Shown here: positions 15,583 to 23,786 of the stretch, one piece after another
How the letters are laid out: each line of letters opens with the position of its first letter
Numbering within the stretch: position 1 is the stretch's first letter
DNA from: Bacillota bacterium
Lineage (GTDB): Bacteria > Bacillota > Clostridia > Lachnospirales > Lachnospiraceae
Direction: 5' to 3'
Assembly (NCBI GenBank): GCA_029224465.1
Contig: JAQXUQ010000021.1
Coordinates: 1-64,000, forward strand
DNA length: 64,000 nucleotides
Made by a program: the position numbers and the translations under genes
Notes under the pieces: model-generated
Told to the model about the DNA's origin: nothing
Databases searched by the model: none
Seen by the model: the letters and a program-made list of their open reading frames with translations, nothing else

Positions 15583-17871
15583 TTACAGGGATCTCCGATT
15601 GTAGTTAATCAGACATCCGTCGAGAATGATCTCACGCTCCTCATCGGTCAGATCGCCAAGGGAAACCGTAAACGGAACAAGCTTCTCTCCCTTGACCGCG
15701 TATCCCGTGATTGATGCCGCCTTCTCCCGCACTGCCTTTCTGATCTGCGGGAAGAAAAGGTAGTCGAGCTTTTCGAAAGGAAGGTTTTCCTCCGGGATCA
15801 GGAACGGCAGCATGCCCCAGTTGATCAGGTTCGAACGGTAGCGTTTGGTCGCGTAGGAAACCGCGAAATTTGCCCAGCCGCCCAGAACTTTCTGGCAGGA
15901 AGCCGCTTGCTCTCTGGCGGACCCGTCACCGGGCTTGACCGCGAAGATTGCGGAGCCGATACCCAGATTGTCATGAGAGACGTCCGGGAACTTCTCTTTG
16001 ATCGTATGCATAACGGGGCGCAGCTCCGGCAGCGCTTCGCCGGCACACCTGCCTTCCGTAAGCGCGCGTTCTCCTTCCCGTACTTCCTTCGCAAGGCCCA
16101 CATAGTCAGGGCAGCGTCTGGAAAGCGCGAACTCCGAAAGTCCTTCCGGGTTGGAGCGGTACGAAGATGTCTCGCCCGAAGGGATCAGCTCGTCCGTTGT
16201 CGTCACGGGATCGTGGATCTCCGCAACAAGTTTCAAAACAAGGTTGTCCGGGAGCGGCTCCATCTTCGGCCAGTCCTTGATGTTCGGGCCGAGCTGGAGC
16301 TTTTCGTTTTCGTCCGCGATCCCCTTTGAATCAAAAACTCTCTTCTCATAAATCTTTCTGTCAAAATGGTACGCGTACGTCGGAATATCCTTGTCGATCT
16401 CTGTCGCCGGTGTCAGGTATCCCTGATTCGCGGCGGTTGCCGCGATACTTCTCGCGTCCATGAGCGCGACATAGGTCAGCTGGCCTTTCTGCGGCTTCGC
16501 TCCTTCCCTGCTCGGGAAATTGCGTGTTGTGTGACGGATCGAAAAGGCATTGTTGGCCGGTGTATCGCCTGCGCCAAAACAAGGCCCGCAGAACGCTGTC
16601 TTTAATACCGCACCGGCATCCATCAGTTTCTCCGCGACACCGTTCCTGATCAGCTCGTAATAAACCGGCTGGGAAGCAGGGTATACGCTTAAGGAGAATC
16701 TGTCGTCGCCGATGTTTTCCCCGTCAAGAATGCCCGCTGCCTCGCAGATGTTCTCGAAACCGCCGCCGGCACAGCCCGCAATGATTCCCTGGTCCACAAG
16801 GAACCGGCCGTTCACGATCTTGTCCAGAAGATGTGTCTCGATATCATTACCGAACGAAACGCGCGCTCTCTCCTCGACCGCATGCAGAATATCCGGCAGG
16901 TTGTGATTTACCTCGTCAATCGTATATGCCATGCTCGGGTGGAACGGCATCGCGATCATCGGCTCGACCGTGGAAAGGTCAATGTCGATCACGCCGTCGT
17001 AGTATGCGCCGGGAGCGGGCTCCAGCTTTCTGTATGCTCCTTCGCGCCCGTGCAGCGAAAGCCACTCTTTCGTTTTATCGTCGGTTTCCCAGATCGAGGA
17101 CAGGCAGGTCGTCTCGGTCGTCATGACATCGATGCCGATTCGAAAATCCATCGAAAGATTTGCGATTCCGGGACCTGTGAATTCGAGCACCTTGTTCTTG
17201 ACAAAGCCGTTCGCGAAAACAGCGCCGATCAGCGCGATATTGACATCGTGCGGTCCGACGCCGCGTCGCGGCGCGCCTTTAAGGTTCACCGCGATGAACT
17301 CGGGCCTTTTAATGTCATAGGTCTGGTTCAGCAGCTGCTTGACCAGCTCCGGTCCGCCCTCTCCCATCGCCATGGTGCCGAGAGCGCCGTATCTTGTATG
17401 CGAGTCGGATCCGAGAATCATGCCGCCGCACTCCGCCAGCATTTCCCGCGCGTACTGGTGAATGACCGCAAGGTGCGGAGGCACATAAATGCCGCCGTAT
17501 TTCTTCGCGGCGGACAGGCCGAACATGTGGTCATCCTCGTTGATCGTGCCGCCGACCGCGCACAGCGAATTGTGGCAGTTCGTCAGAACGTACGGCATCG
17601 GAAACTTTGTCAGTCCCGACGCCCTCGCTGTCTGAATGATACCGACATAAGTAATATCATGCGATGTCAGCTTGTCAAAGCGGATGTGCAGCCGGTCACT
17701 GTCCGTGCCCTTGTTATGCGCCGAAAGGATCTGCCATGCCATGGTTTTATCCCGGCCTTCCTCTTTCGACAGGGGCCGTCCGTCCGCACGGACGGGCGCA
17801 GCAGCGCTGTCCGCGCGGGACCACTGCCCGTTCCCCAGATAATATGCTCCGCCTTCATGTAATGTAACCAC
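15583..17871 (-). CDS. Aconitase-family hydratase
   Basis: A 762-residue [4Fe-4S] dehydratase of the aconitase superfamily. It shows LGSDSHTRYGALGTM, the cluster cysteines in IAGCAGGGFENI and FCGPCFGAGD, NFPSREG, and near the C-terminus YRSNLINWGMLPF, equivalent to the RxxNLxxxGxLP loop of the swivelling domain. The substrate may be citrate/isocitrate or a methylated analogue; sequence alone does not decide. The start is a GTG after AAAGGGGACAGC. The gene sits 28 bases after glgP and has no citrate synthase or isocitrate dehydrogenase beside it. Confidence 0.8.
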   Translation of the reverse strand: MVTLHEGGAYYLGNGQWSRADSAAAPVRADGRPLSKEEGRDKTMAWQILSAHNKGTDSDRLHIRFDKLTSHDITYVGIIQTARASGLTKFPMPYVLTNCHNSLCAVGGTINEDDHMFGLSAAKKYGGIYVPPHLAVIHQYAREMLAECGGMILGSDSHTRYGALGTMAMGEGGPELVKQLLNQTYDIKRPEFIAVNLKGAPRRGVGPHDVNIALIGAVFANGFVKNKVLEFTGPGIANLSMDFRIGIDVMTTETTCLSSIWETDDKTKEWLSLHGREGAYRKLEPAPGAYYDGVIDIDLSTVEPMIAMPFHPSMAYTIDEVNHNLPDILHAVEERARVSFGNDIETHLLDKIVNGRFLVDQGIIAGCAGGGFENICEAAGILDGENIGDDRFSLSVYPASQPVYYELIRNGVAEKLMDAGAVLKTAFCGPCFGAGDTPANNAFSIRHTTRNFPSREGAKPQKGQLTYVALMDARSIAATAANQGYLTPATEIDKDIPTYAYHFDRKIYEKRVFDSKGIADENEKLQLGPNIKDWPKMEPLPDNLVLKLVAEIHDPVTTTDELIPSGETSSYRSNPEGLSEFALSRRCPDYVGLAKEVREGERALTEGRCAGEALPELRPVMHTIKEKFPDVSHDNLGIGSAIFAVKPGDGSAREQAASCQKVLGGWANFAVSYATKRYRSNLINWGMLPFLIPEENLPFEKLDYLFFPQIRKAVREKAASITGYAVKGEKLVPFTVSLGDLTDEEREIILDGCLINYNRRSL

Positions 17872-17899
17872 GCTGTCCCCTTTCCGCTGCCGGCCGCGC

Positions 17900-20410
17900 T
17901 TACTTCGCCGCTTTTCTGCGGGTCTTTTTCTGCGCAGGCAGCTCTACCTTTTCCAGATGCCAGATATCTCTTACATATTCCTCAATCGTTCTGTCGGACG
18001 AGAACTTGCCGGAAGAAGCCGTGTTCAGGATGGCTTTCCTCGCCCACTCTTTCTTGTTTTCGTAAGCGGCAACGATTCTTCTCTGCGCATCTGCGTACGA
18101 CTCAAAGTCTTTGAGGATAAAGTACCGGTCTGCAGGCGAGCCGTTTCCTCCGGTCAGGAGGGAGTCGTAGAGCGGGCGGAACAGCTCCGGGTTGTCCTTC
18201 GAGTAGGTTCCGTTGACCAGCTGTACCAGCACCTGCCGGACATTTCCGTCATTATTGAAGATTTCCGAAGGATTGTAACCGCCGTTGTTCTCGTAGTCTA
18301 TGACTTCCTTTGAGGAAAGACCGAAGATGAACATGTTCTCTTTGCCCATTTCCTCCGCCATTTCGACGTTCGCTCCGTCCATCGTACCGATGGTTAACGC
18401 GCCGTTCAGCATCAGCTTCATGCAGCCGGTGCCGGAAGCTTCCTTGGAAGCCGTCGAAATCTGCTCGGAGATATCCGCTGCCGCGACAATGATCTCGGCG
18501 TTGGATACGCGGTAATCCTCAATAAACACGACCTTGATCTTGTCCTGAATGTCCGGGTCGTTGTTGATGACGTCCGCTACATTGTTGATCAACTTGATGG
18601 TCAGCTTCGCGTTCTTGTACCCTGCTGCCGCCTTGGCGCCGAAGATGAACGTATGCTTCGGATAATCCATGTTCGGATTCGCCTTGAGCTGATTGTAAAT
18701 GTACATGATATGCAGGATATTCAGCAGCTGCCGCTTATACTCATGCAGGCGCTTGATCTGCACATCGAAGATGGACCTGGGATCCACCGAAATGCCGTTG
18801 TGCTCCTGAATGTACTCTGCAAGGCGCACCTTGTTGCGGTACTTGATCTGCATGAACTCACGCTGCGCCTTTACGTCGTCCGCATATACCTTGAGCTCGG
18901 AAAGGTGCGAAAGATCCGTGATCCAGTCATCTCCGATATGATCGGTGATCCAGCCGGCAAGAAGCGGATTCGCGTGCAGAAGGAAACGCCTCTGCGTGAT
19001 GCCGTTTGTCTTGTTGTTGAACTTCTCTGGGAACATCTCGTAGAAGTCGTGCAGCTCCTGATTCTTTAAAATCTCTGTGTGGAGTCTTGCGACGCCGTTG
19101 ACCGAGAAGCCGGCGACAATCGCCATGTTCGCCATCCGGACCTGTCCGTCATAGATGATGCCCATCTTCCGGATCTTCTGCTGTACGTCTGCTCCCGTGC
19201 CGTCGTATTTCTGATGAATCTGCTGTTCGAAGCGGCGGTTGATTTCCTCCACGATCTGGTAGATTCTGGGCAGCAGCCGTGAAAACAGTTCGATCGGCCA
19301 CTTCTCAAGCGCTTCCGCCATGATGGTATGGTTGGTATACGCGCAGGTTTTCTGCACAATTGACCACGCGTCATCCCAAGTAAGGCCGTACTCGTCCAGC
19401 AGGATCCGCATCAGTTCCGGCACCGACAGCGTCGGATGCGTGTCGTTCATCTGGAAAACAACCTTCTCCGGCAGCTGATGAATGTCGTCATTTCTGGACA
19501 TGAACTTCTGCAGCGCGCACTGGATTGAAGCGGAGACAAAGAAATACTGCTGCTTCAGGCGAAGCTCCTTGCCCTGAATGTGGTCGTCGCAAGGGTACAG
19601 AACCTCGCAGATCGTACGCGCGAGGTTTTCTTCTTCAACAGCCTTCTGATAATCTCCCTTGTCGAAAGAATCCAGATGGAAGCTGTTGACCGGCTGCGCG
19701 TCCCAGATGCGGAGCGTATCGACAAAGCCGTTTCCGTAACCGATGACCGGCATGTCATACGGAACCGCCTTGACCGCGTTGTAGCCTTCCTGACGGAAAA
19801 TCGTCCGGCCGTTCTCATCCACGTGACTGGTCACATAGCCGCCGAAATGAACTTCCTGCGTATACTCGGGTCTTCGAAGCTCGAACGGATCTCCGTTCTC
19901 GAGCCAGTTGTCCGGAACCTCAACCTGATATCCGTCCCGGATCTGCTGCTTGAACATGCCGTAGCGGTAGCGGATGCCGCAGCCGTAAGCCGGATAGTTC
20001 AGTGTAGCGAGGGAATCGAGGAAGCACGCGGCAAGTCTTCCGAGGCCGCCGTTTCCAAGCGCCGGATCCGGCTCCTCGTCCTCAATCTTGTTCATGTCAA
20101 AACCAAGCTCTTTCAAAGCTTCGCTGACAGGCTGAAACGCCTGCAGGTTGATCACGTCATTGCCGAAAGCCCTGCCCATCAGGAATTCCATGGAAAGGTA
20201 GTACAGTGTCTTCGGATTCTGCTCGTCAAACGCCTTCTGCGTACGCATCCAGTCGTCGATAATCTGATCCTTCAGCGCGTAAGCGGCAGCCTGAAAGACC
20301 TGCTGCCTTGTCGCCTCTCCCATTTCCCTGCGGTACATTGTCCTGACATTGTAGACCACGCTTCTCTTAAACAGGTCTTTGTCAAAGCTCAGCTGTGTTT
20401 TTCTGACCAT
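17900..20410 (-). CDS. glgP: Glycogen/starch alpha-glucan phosphorylase
   Basis: Releases glucose-1-phosphate from alpha-1,4-glucan ends with pyridoxal phosphate as cofactor. The 836 residues are the normal family length. The PLP-binding segment EASGTGCMKLMLNGAL carries the Schiff-base lysine; Cys replaces the usual Asn two residues before the lysine. The N-terminal LYYLSMEFLMGR and LGNGGLGRLAACFLDS stretches are typical. It lies between ileS (28 bases upstream) and the hydratase (28 bases downstream), in a run with no obvious theme. The biosynthetic glgC and glgD genes are 17 kb away. The C-terminus is a basic tail (KKTRRKAAK). Confidence 0.95.
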   Translation of the reverse strand: MVRKTQLSFDKDLFKRSVVYNVRTMYRREMGEATRQQVFQAAAYALKDQIIDDWMRTQKAFDEQNPKTLYYLSMEFLMGRAFGNDVINLQAFQPVSEALKELGFDMNKIEDEEPDPALGNGGLGRLAACFLDSLATLNYPAYGCGIRYRYGMFKQQIRDGYQVEVPDNWLENGDPFELRRPEYTQEVHFGGYVTSHVDENGRTIFRQEGYNAVKAVPYDMPVIGYGNGFVDTLRIWDAQPVNSFHLDSFDKGDYQKAVEEENLARTICEVLYPCDDHIQGKELRLKQQYFFVSASIQCALQKFMSRNDDIHQLPEKVVFQMNDTHPTLSVPELMRILLDEYGLTWDDAWSIVQKTCAYTNHTIMAEALEKWPIELFSRLLPRIYQIVEEINRRFEQQIHQKYDGTGADVQQKIRKMGIIYDGQVRMANMAIVAGFSVNGVARLHTEILKNQELHDFYEMFPEKFNNKTNGITQRRFLLHANPLLAGWITDHIGDDWITDLSHLSELKVYADDVKAQREFMQIKYRNKVRLAEYIQEHNGISVDPRSIFDVQIKRLHEYKRQLLNILHIMYIYNQLKANPNMDYPKHTFIFGAKAAAGYKNAKLTIKLINNVADVINNDPDIQDKIKVVFIEDYRVSNAEIIVAAADISEQISTASKEASGTGCMKLMLNGALTIGTMDGANVEMAEEMGKENMFIFGLSSKEVIDYENNGGYNPSEIFNNDGNVRQVLVQLVNGTYSKDNPELFRPLYDSLLTGGNGSPADRYFILKDFESYADAQRRIVAAYENKKEWARKAILNTASSGKFSSDRTIEEYVRDIWHLEKVELPAQKKTRRKAAK

Positions 20411-20438
20411 ATTCTCCCTTTCCAGTCATCACAGACGA

Positions 20439-23400
20439 TTACTGCTTCTCGACACCGATCGTTACGGTTTCTCCGTTAATGTTCCATTCCTTTTCGTGCG
20501 CAAGCTTCGTATCCTGCAAAACGGTATCCGCAAGCACTTTTCCTGTGATGACCGCAGCGTTTTTCCGCGCGATCTCATAGATCTTCGGATTGCCGGAAAC
20601 CGACAGACGGATGCGGTCCATGACTTCAAAGCCGGAATCCTTGCGCATCGTCTGAATCTTGCTGATCAGCTCCGCGACGATGCCTTCTTCGATCAGCTCC
20701 GGCGTCAGGTTCGTATCGATGACAACCGTCGTGCTGCCTTCAGCAAGACCGTCTTCCTGCGAGACAAAACCCGCTTTCTGCGTCATGTCAATCAGAAGAT
20801 CGTCCTTTGCAAGCTCGATGTCCGTATCACCGTCCTGCAGATGCAGGTTCTCTCCCGCGTTCAACTGATCCATTGCGGCGTTCCCGTCGAGCTCCGAAAG
20901 CGCCTTGCGGATAAAGCCTAAATGTTTCCCGTATTTCGGTCCGACCGTGCGCAGCTGCGGCTTGAATGTATAAGTTGTAAAGCTCCTGACATCATCCGTG
21001 AACTCGACATCCTTGATGTTCAGCTCATCCTCGATGATCTCGACATAGAAATCGTCCAGTCTGACCGGGGCCTTGACATACATCTTCGCGACCGGCTGGC
21101 GGTTCTTGATATTCGAAGCGTTGCGGCAGGCTCTGCCCATGACGACAATCTTCAGTACTTCTTCCATCCGCTCTTCGAGATCTTTGTCGATCTTCGAGGC
21201 ATCGGCCTCCGGATATCTGCAAAGATGAATGCTAAGCGGCGCGTTCTTGAAAACGCTCCGCACAATGTTCTGATAGATTTCTTCCGTCATGAACGGAATC
21301 ATCGGAGCGGCGCAAAGGCATACGTTCTTCAGCGCCGTGAACAGCGTCATGTAGGCGTTGATCTTGTCCTGTTCCATGCCTTTTGCCCAGAAACGTTCTC
21401 TGCCGCGTCTTACGTACCAGTTGGACATGTCATCGACAAAGTCCTCGAGCACCGCTGCCGCCTCTGGCAGCTTGTAAGCCGCGAGGTTCGCGTCCGTGTC
21501 GCGGATCATGGAGTTCATTTTGGAAAGGAGCCACTTGTCCATAACGCCAAGGCTGTCATAATCGAGCGTATGCTCCGCGGGATTGAACTGGTCGATCTCC
21601 GCGTACAACGTATAGAAAGCATAGGTGTTCCAGAGCGTTCCGAGGAACTTGCTCTGTCCTTCCTTGACCGCCTTTCCGGAAAAACGCTTGGGCAGCCACG
21701 GCGCGCTCGCGGTATAGAAATACCAGCGGATCGCGTCCGCGCCGTACGTATTGAGTGCGTCCATCGGGTCAACGGCATTACCCTTGGACTTGCTCATCTT
21801 ATTGCCGTCTTCATCGAGGACAAGGCCCATGACGATGACGTTCTTGAAAGCAGGCTTGTTGAACAGCAGCGTTGCCTCGGCGTGCAGTGAATAGAACCAG
21901 CCGCGCGTCTGATCCACAGCTTCGGAAATAAAGGAAGCCGGGAACTGCTTCTCGAACAGTTCTTTGTTTTCAAAAGGATAATGCAGCTCCGCATACGGGC
22001 AGGCGCCGGAATCGAACCAGCAGTCGATGACTTCCGGCACACGGCTCATGGACGCGCCGCAGTCCGGGCAGGCAAAATGAACCCTGTCCACATACGGTCT
22101 GTGCAGCTCCATCTTCTCGCAGGAAGCATCACCCGAAAGCTCCGCAAGCTCATGTCTGGAGCCGACGACAACTCTCTTGCCGCAGTCCGGACATTCCCAG
22201 ACAGGGAGCGGTGTTCCCCAGTATCTGTCACGGGAGAGCGCCCAGTCCTGAATGTTCTCGAGCCAGTTGCCGAACCGTCCTTCGCCCATGGTCGGCGGAA
22301 TCCAGTTGATCTCTTTGTTGTTACGTACCAGATCGTCGCGGACAGCGGTCATCTTGATGAACCAGGATTCTCTCGCGTAGTAGATCAGCGGTGTGTCGCA
22401 TCTCCAGCAGTGCGGATAATCATGTTCCACCTTCGGCGCGCTGAACAGGATACCGCGCTCTTCCAGATCCTTCAAAACCTCGGGATCGCAGCTGACAGCG
22501 CCCTCTTCGATCTCGTGCTGCGTAGGCTTGCAGCGCATGCCGGCAAACTTTCCGGTTTCGGGCTTCATGCGGCCGTGGCTGTCCACCATCTGGACGAACG
22601 GCGCGTCGTACTTCCTGCCCACTCTGGCGTCGTCTTCACCGAATGCCGGAGCGATATGAACGACGCCGGTACCGTCTGTCATGGTGACATAATCGTCCGC
22701 GTAGACGAAGAATGCCTTTTTATGCTGTTTTGCCACAGCGTCTGCAGCACACTGGTACAAAGGCTCGTATTCCTTGTATTCGAGGTCCTTGCCTTTGTAA
22801 GTCTCCAGCACCTCATAGGCGGGCTTCCCGTCCGGATTTTTCTCCTTGTCTTCGGCAAGAGGTCCGAGGACCTTGTCCAGAAGCGCCGAAGCCATGTAGT
22901 AGGTGAAGCCGTCGATACACTTTACCTTCGCGTACATCTCTTCGGGATTTACGCAGAGGGCGATGTTGGAAGGCAGTGTCCAGGGCGTTGTCGTCCATGC
23001 GAGGAAATACGCGTCCTCATCCTTTACCTTGAAGCGGACAACCGCCGTGCGGTCCTTCAGCGTTTTATAGCCCTGCGCGACTTCGTGCGAGGAAAGCGGC
23101 GTGCCGCAGGAAGGACAGTAAGGAACGACCTTGAATCCTTTGTACAGCAGTCCCTTCTTCCAGATTTCCTTGAGCGCCCACCACTCGGACTCAATATAGT
23201 CATCGTAGTAGGTTACATAGGGATGCTCCATGTCCGCCCAGAAGCCGACCTTGCCGGAGAATTTCTCCCACATCCCCTTATATTTCCATACGGATTCCTT
23301 GCATTTCTTGATAAAAGGCTCGATTCCGTATTCCTCGATCTGATCCTTGCCCTCGATTCCGATTTCCTTTTCGACCTCGAGCTCTACCGGCAGACCGTGC

Positions 23401-23660
23401 GTATCCCAGCCGGCCTTGCGGGGGACCTGCTCCCCCTTCATGGTGTGGTAGCGGGGAATCATGTCCTTGATGACTCTGGTCTCGACATGGCCGATATGCG
23501 GCTTGCCGTTCGCGGTCGGCGGGCCGTCGTAGAACATGTAGACCGGGTGGCCTTCGTTCTGCTCGACACTCTTTTCAAAGATTCTGTTCTCTTCCCAGAA
23601 CTTCGCCGTATTCTCCTCGCGTTCCACAAAGTTCAGATCGGGATTTACCTTTTTGTACAT
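20439..23660 (-). CDS. ileS: Isoleucyl-tRNA synthetase (long type)
   Basis: Charges tRNA-Ile. At 1073 residues it is the long, eukaryote-like form rather than the roughly 930-residue standard bacterial form. Class I signatures are HIGH (55-58, in KPHIGHVE) and KMSKS (in GNKMSKSKGN, about residue 605). The CP1 editing insert with CPSCGTPLSSHEV and zinc-type CxxC pairs (CPDCGKR, CPDCGAS) is visible. The ATG follows GGAGGAGGAACA. It heads a minus-strand run into glgP and the hydratase. The leader is only about 125 bases and contains promoters and a palindrome but no T-box motif. Confidence 0.95.
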   Translation of the reverse strand: MYKKVNPDLNFVEREENTAKFWEENRIFEKSVEQNEGHPVYMFYDGPPTANGKPHIGHVETRVIKDMIPRYHTMKGEQVPRKAGWDTHGLPVELEVEKEIGIEGKDQIEEYGIEPFIKKCKESVWKYKGMWEKFSGKVGFWADMEHPYVTYYDDYIESEWWALKEIWKKGLLYKGFKVVPYCPSCGTPLSSHEVAQGYKTLKDRTAVVRFKVKDEDAYFLAWTTTPWTLPSNIALCVNPEEMYAKVKCIDGFTYYMASALLDKVLGPLAEDKEKNPDGKPAYEVLETYKGKDLEYKEYEPLYQCAADAVAKQHKKAFFVYADDYVTMTDGTGVVHIAPAFGEDDARVGRKYDAPFVQMVDSHGRMKPETGKFAGMRCKPTQHEIEEGAVSCDPEVLKDLEERGILFSAPKVEHDYPHCWRCDTPLIYYARESWFIKMTAVRDDLVRNNKEINWIPPTMGEGRFGNWLENIQDWALSRDRYWGTPLPVWECPDCGKRVVVGSRHELAELSGDASCEKMELHRPYVDRVHFACPDCGASMSRVPEVIDCWFDSGACPYAELHYPFENKELFEKQFPASFISEAVDQTRGWFYSLHAEATLLFNKPAFKNVIVMGLVLDEDGNKMSKSKGNAVDPMDALNTYGADAIRWYFYTASAPWLPKRFSGKAVKEGQSKFLGTLWNTYAFYTLYAEIDQFNPAEHTLDYDSLGVMDKWLLSKMNSMIRDTDANLAAYKLPEAAAVLEDFVDDMSNWYVRRGRERFWAKGMEQDKINAYMTLFTALKNVCLCAAPMIPFMTEEIYQNIVRSVFKNAPLSIHLCRYPEADASKIDKDLEERMEEVLKIVVMGRACRNASNIKNRQPVAKMYVKAPVRLDDFYVEIIEDELNIKDVEFTDDVRSFTTYTFKPQLRTVGPKYGKHLGFIRKALSELDGNAAMDQLNAGENLHLQDGDTDIELAKDDLLIDMTQKAGFVSQEDGLAEGSTTVVIDTNLTPELIEEGIVAELISKIQTMRKDSGFEVMDRIRLSVSGNPKIYEIARKNAAVITGKVLADTVLQDTKLAHEKEWNINGETVTIGVEKQ

Positions 23661-23716
23661 TGTTCCTCCTCCGCGGACCTTTCTCGTCAGCCCGCGTTCT
23701 ATTATTGTGCTGCGGC

Positions 23717-23733
23717 GTACATTATAAATGTAC
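23717..23733. promoter_or_regulatory. Palindrome over a -10 box upstream of ileS
   Basis: GTACATT and AATGTAC are separated by three bases, and on the minus strand the sequence contains a TATAAT. This 17-base palindrome lies about 57 bases upstream of the ileS ATG and could be a repressor operator. Confidence 0.45.
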
Positions 23734-23749
23734 AGTCAACCGTTTTAGA

Positions 23750-23779
23750 ATTATAAATCAATTGCCGTTTTCAAGTCAA
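23750..23779 (-). promoter_or_regulatory. Promoter for ileS
   Basis: On the minus strand TTGACT (23774-23779) and TATAAT (23750-23755) are 18 bases apart, a strong vegetative promoter about 90 bases before the ileS start. Confidence 0.7.
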
Positions 23780-23786
23780 TTTATCG

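Noticed and set aside
22000-22020. GGTTCGATTCC-like T-arm on the minus strand, suggesting a tRNA
   Set aside because: It lies inside ileS coding sequence (WFDSGACPY) and no acceptor stem or anticodon arm surrounds it.
21981-23756. 591-codon plus-strand frame antisense to ileS
   Set aside because: ileS carries all class I motifs; the antisense product has none.
23661-23786. T-box riboswitch before ileS
   Set aside because: The leader is too short and I could not find the GGTGGNACCGCG-type T-box sequence or a terminator.
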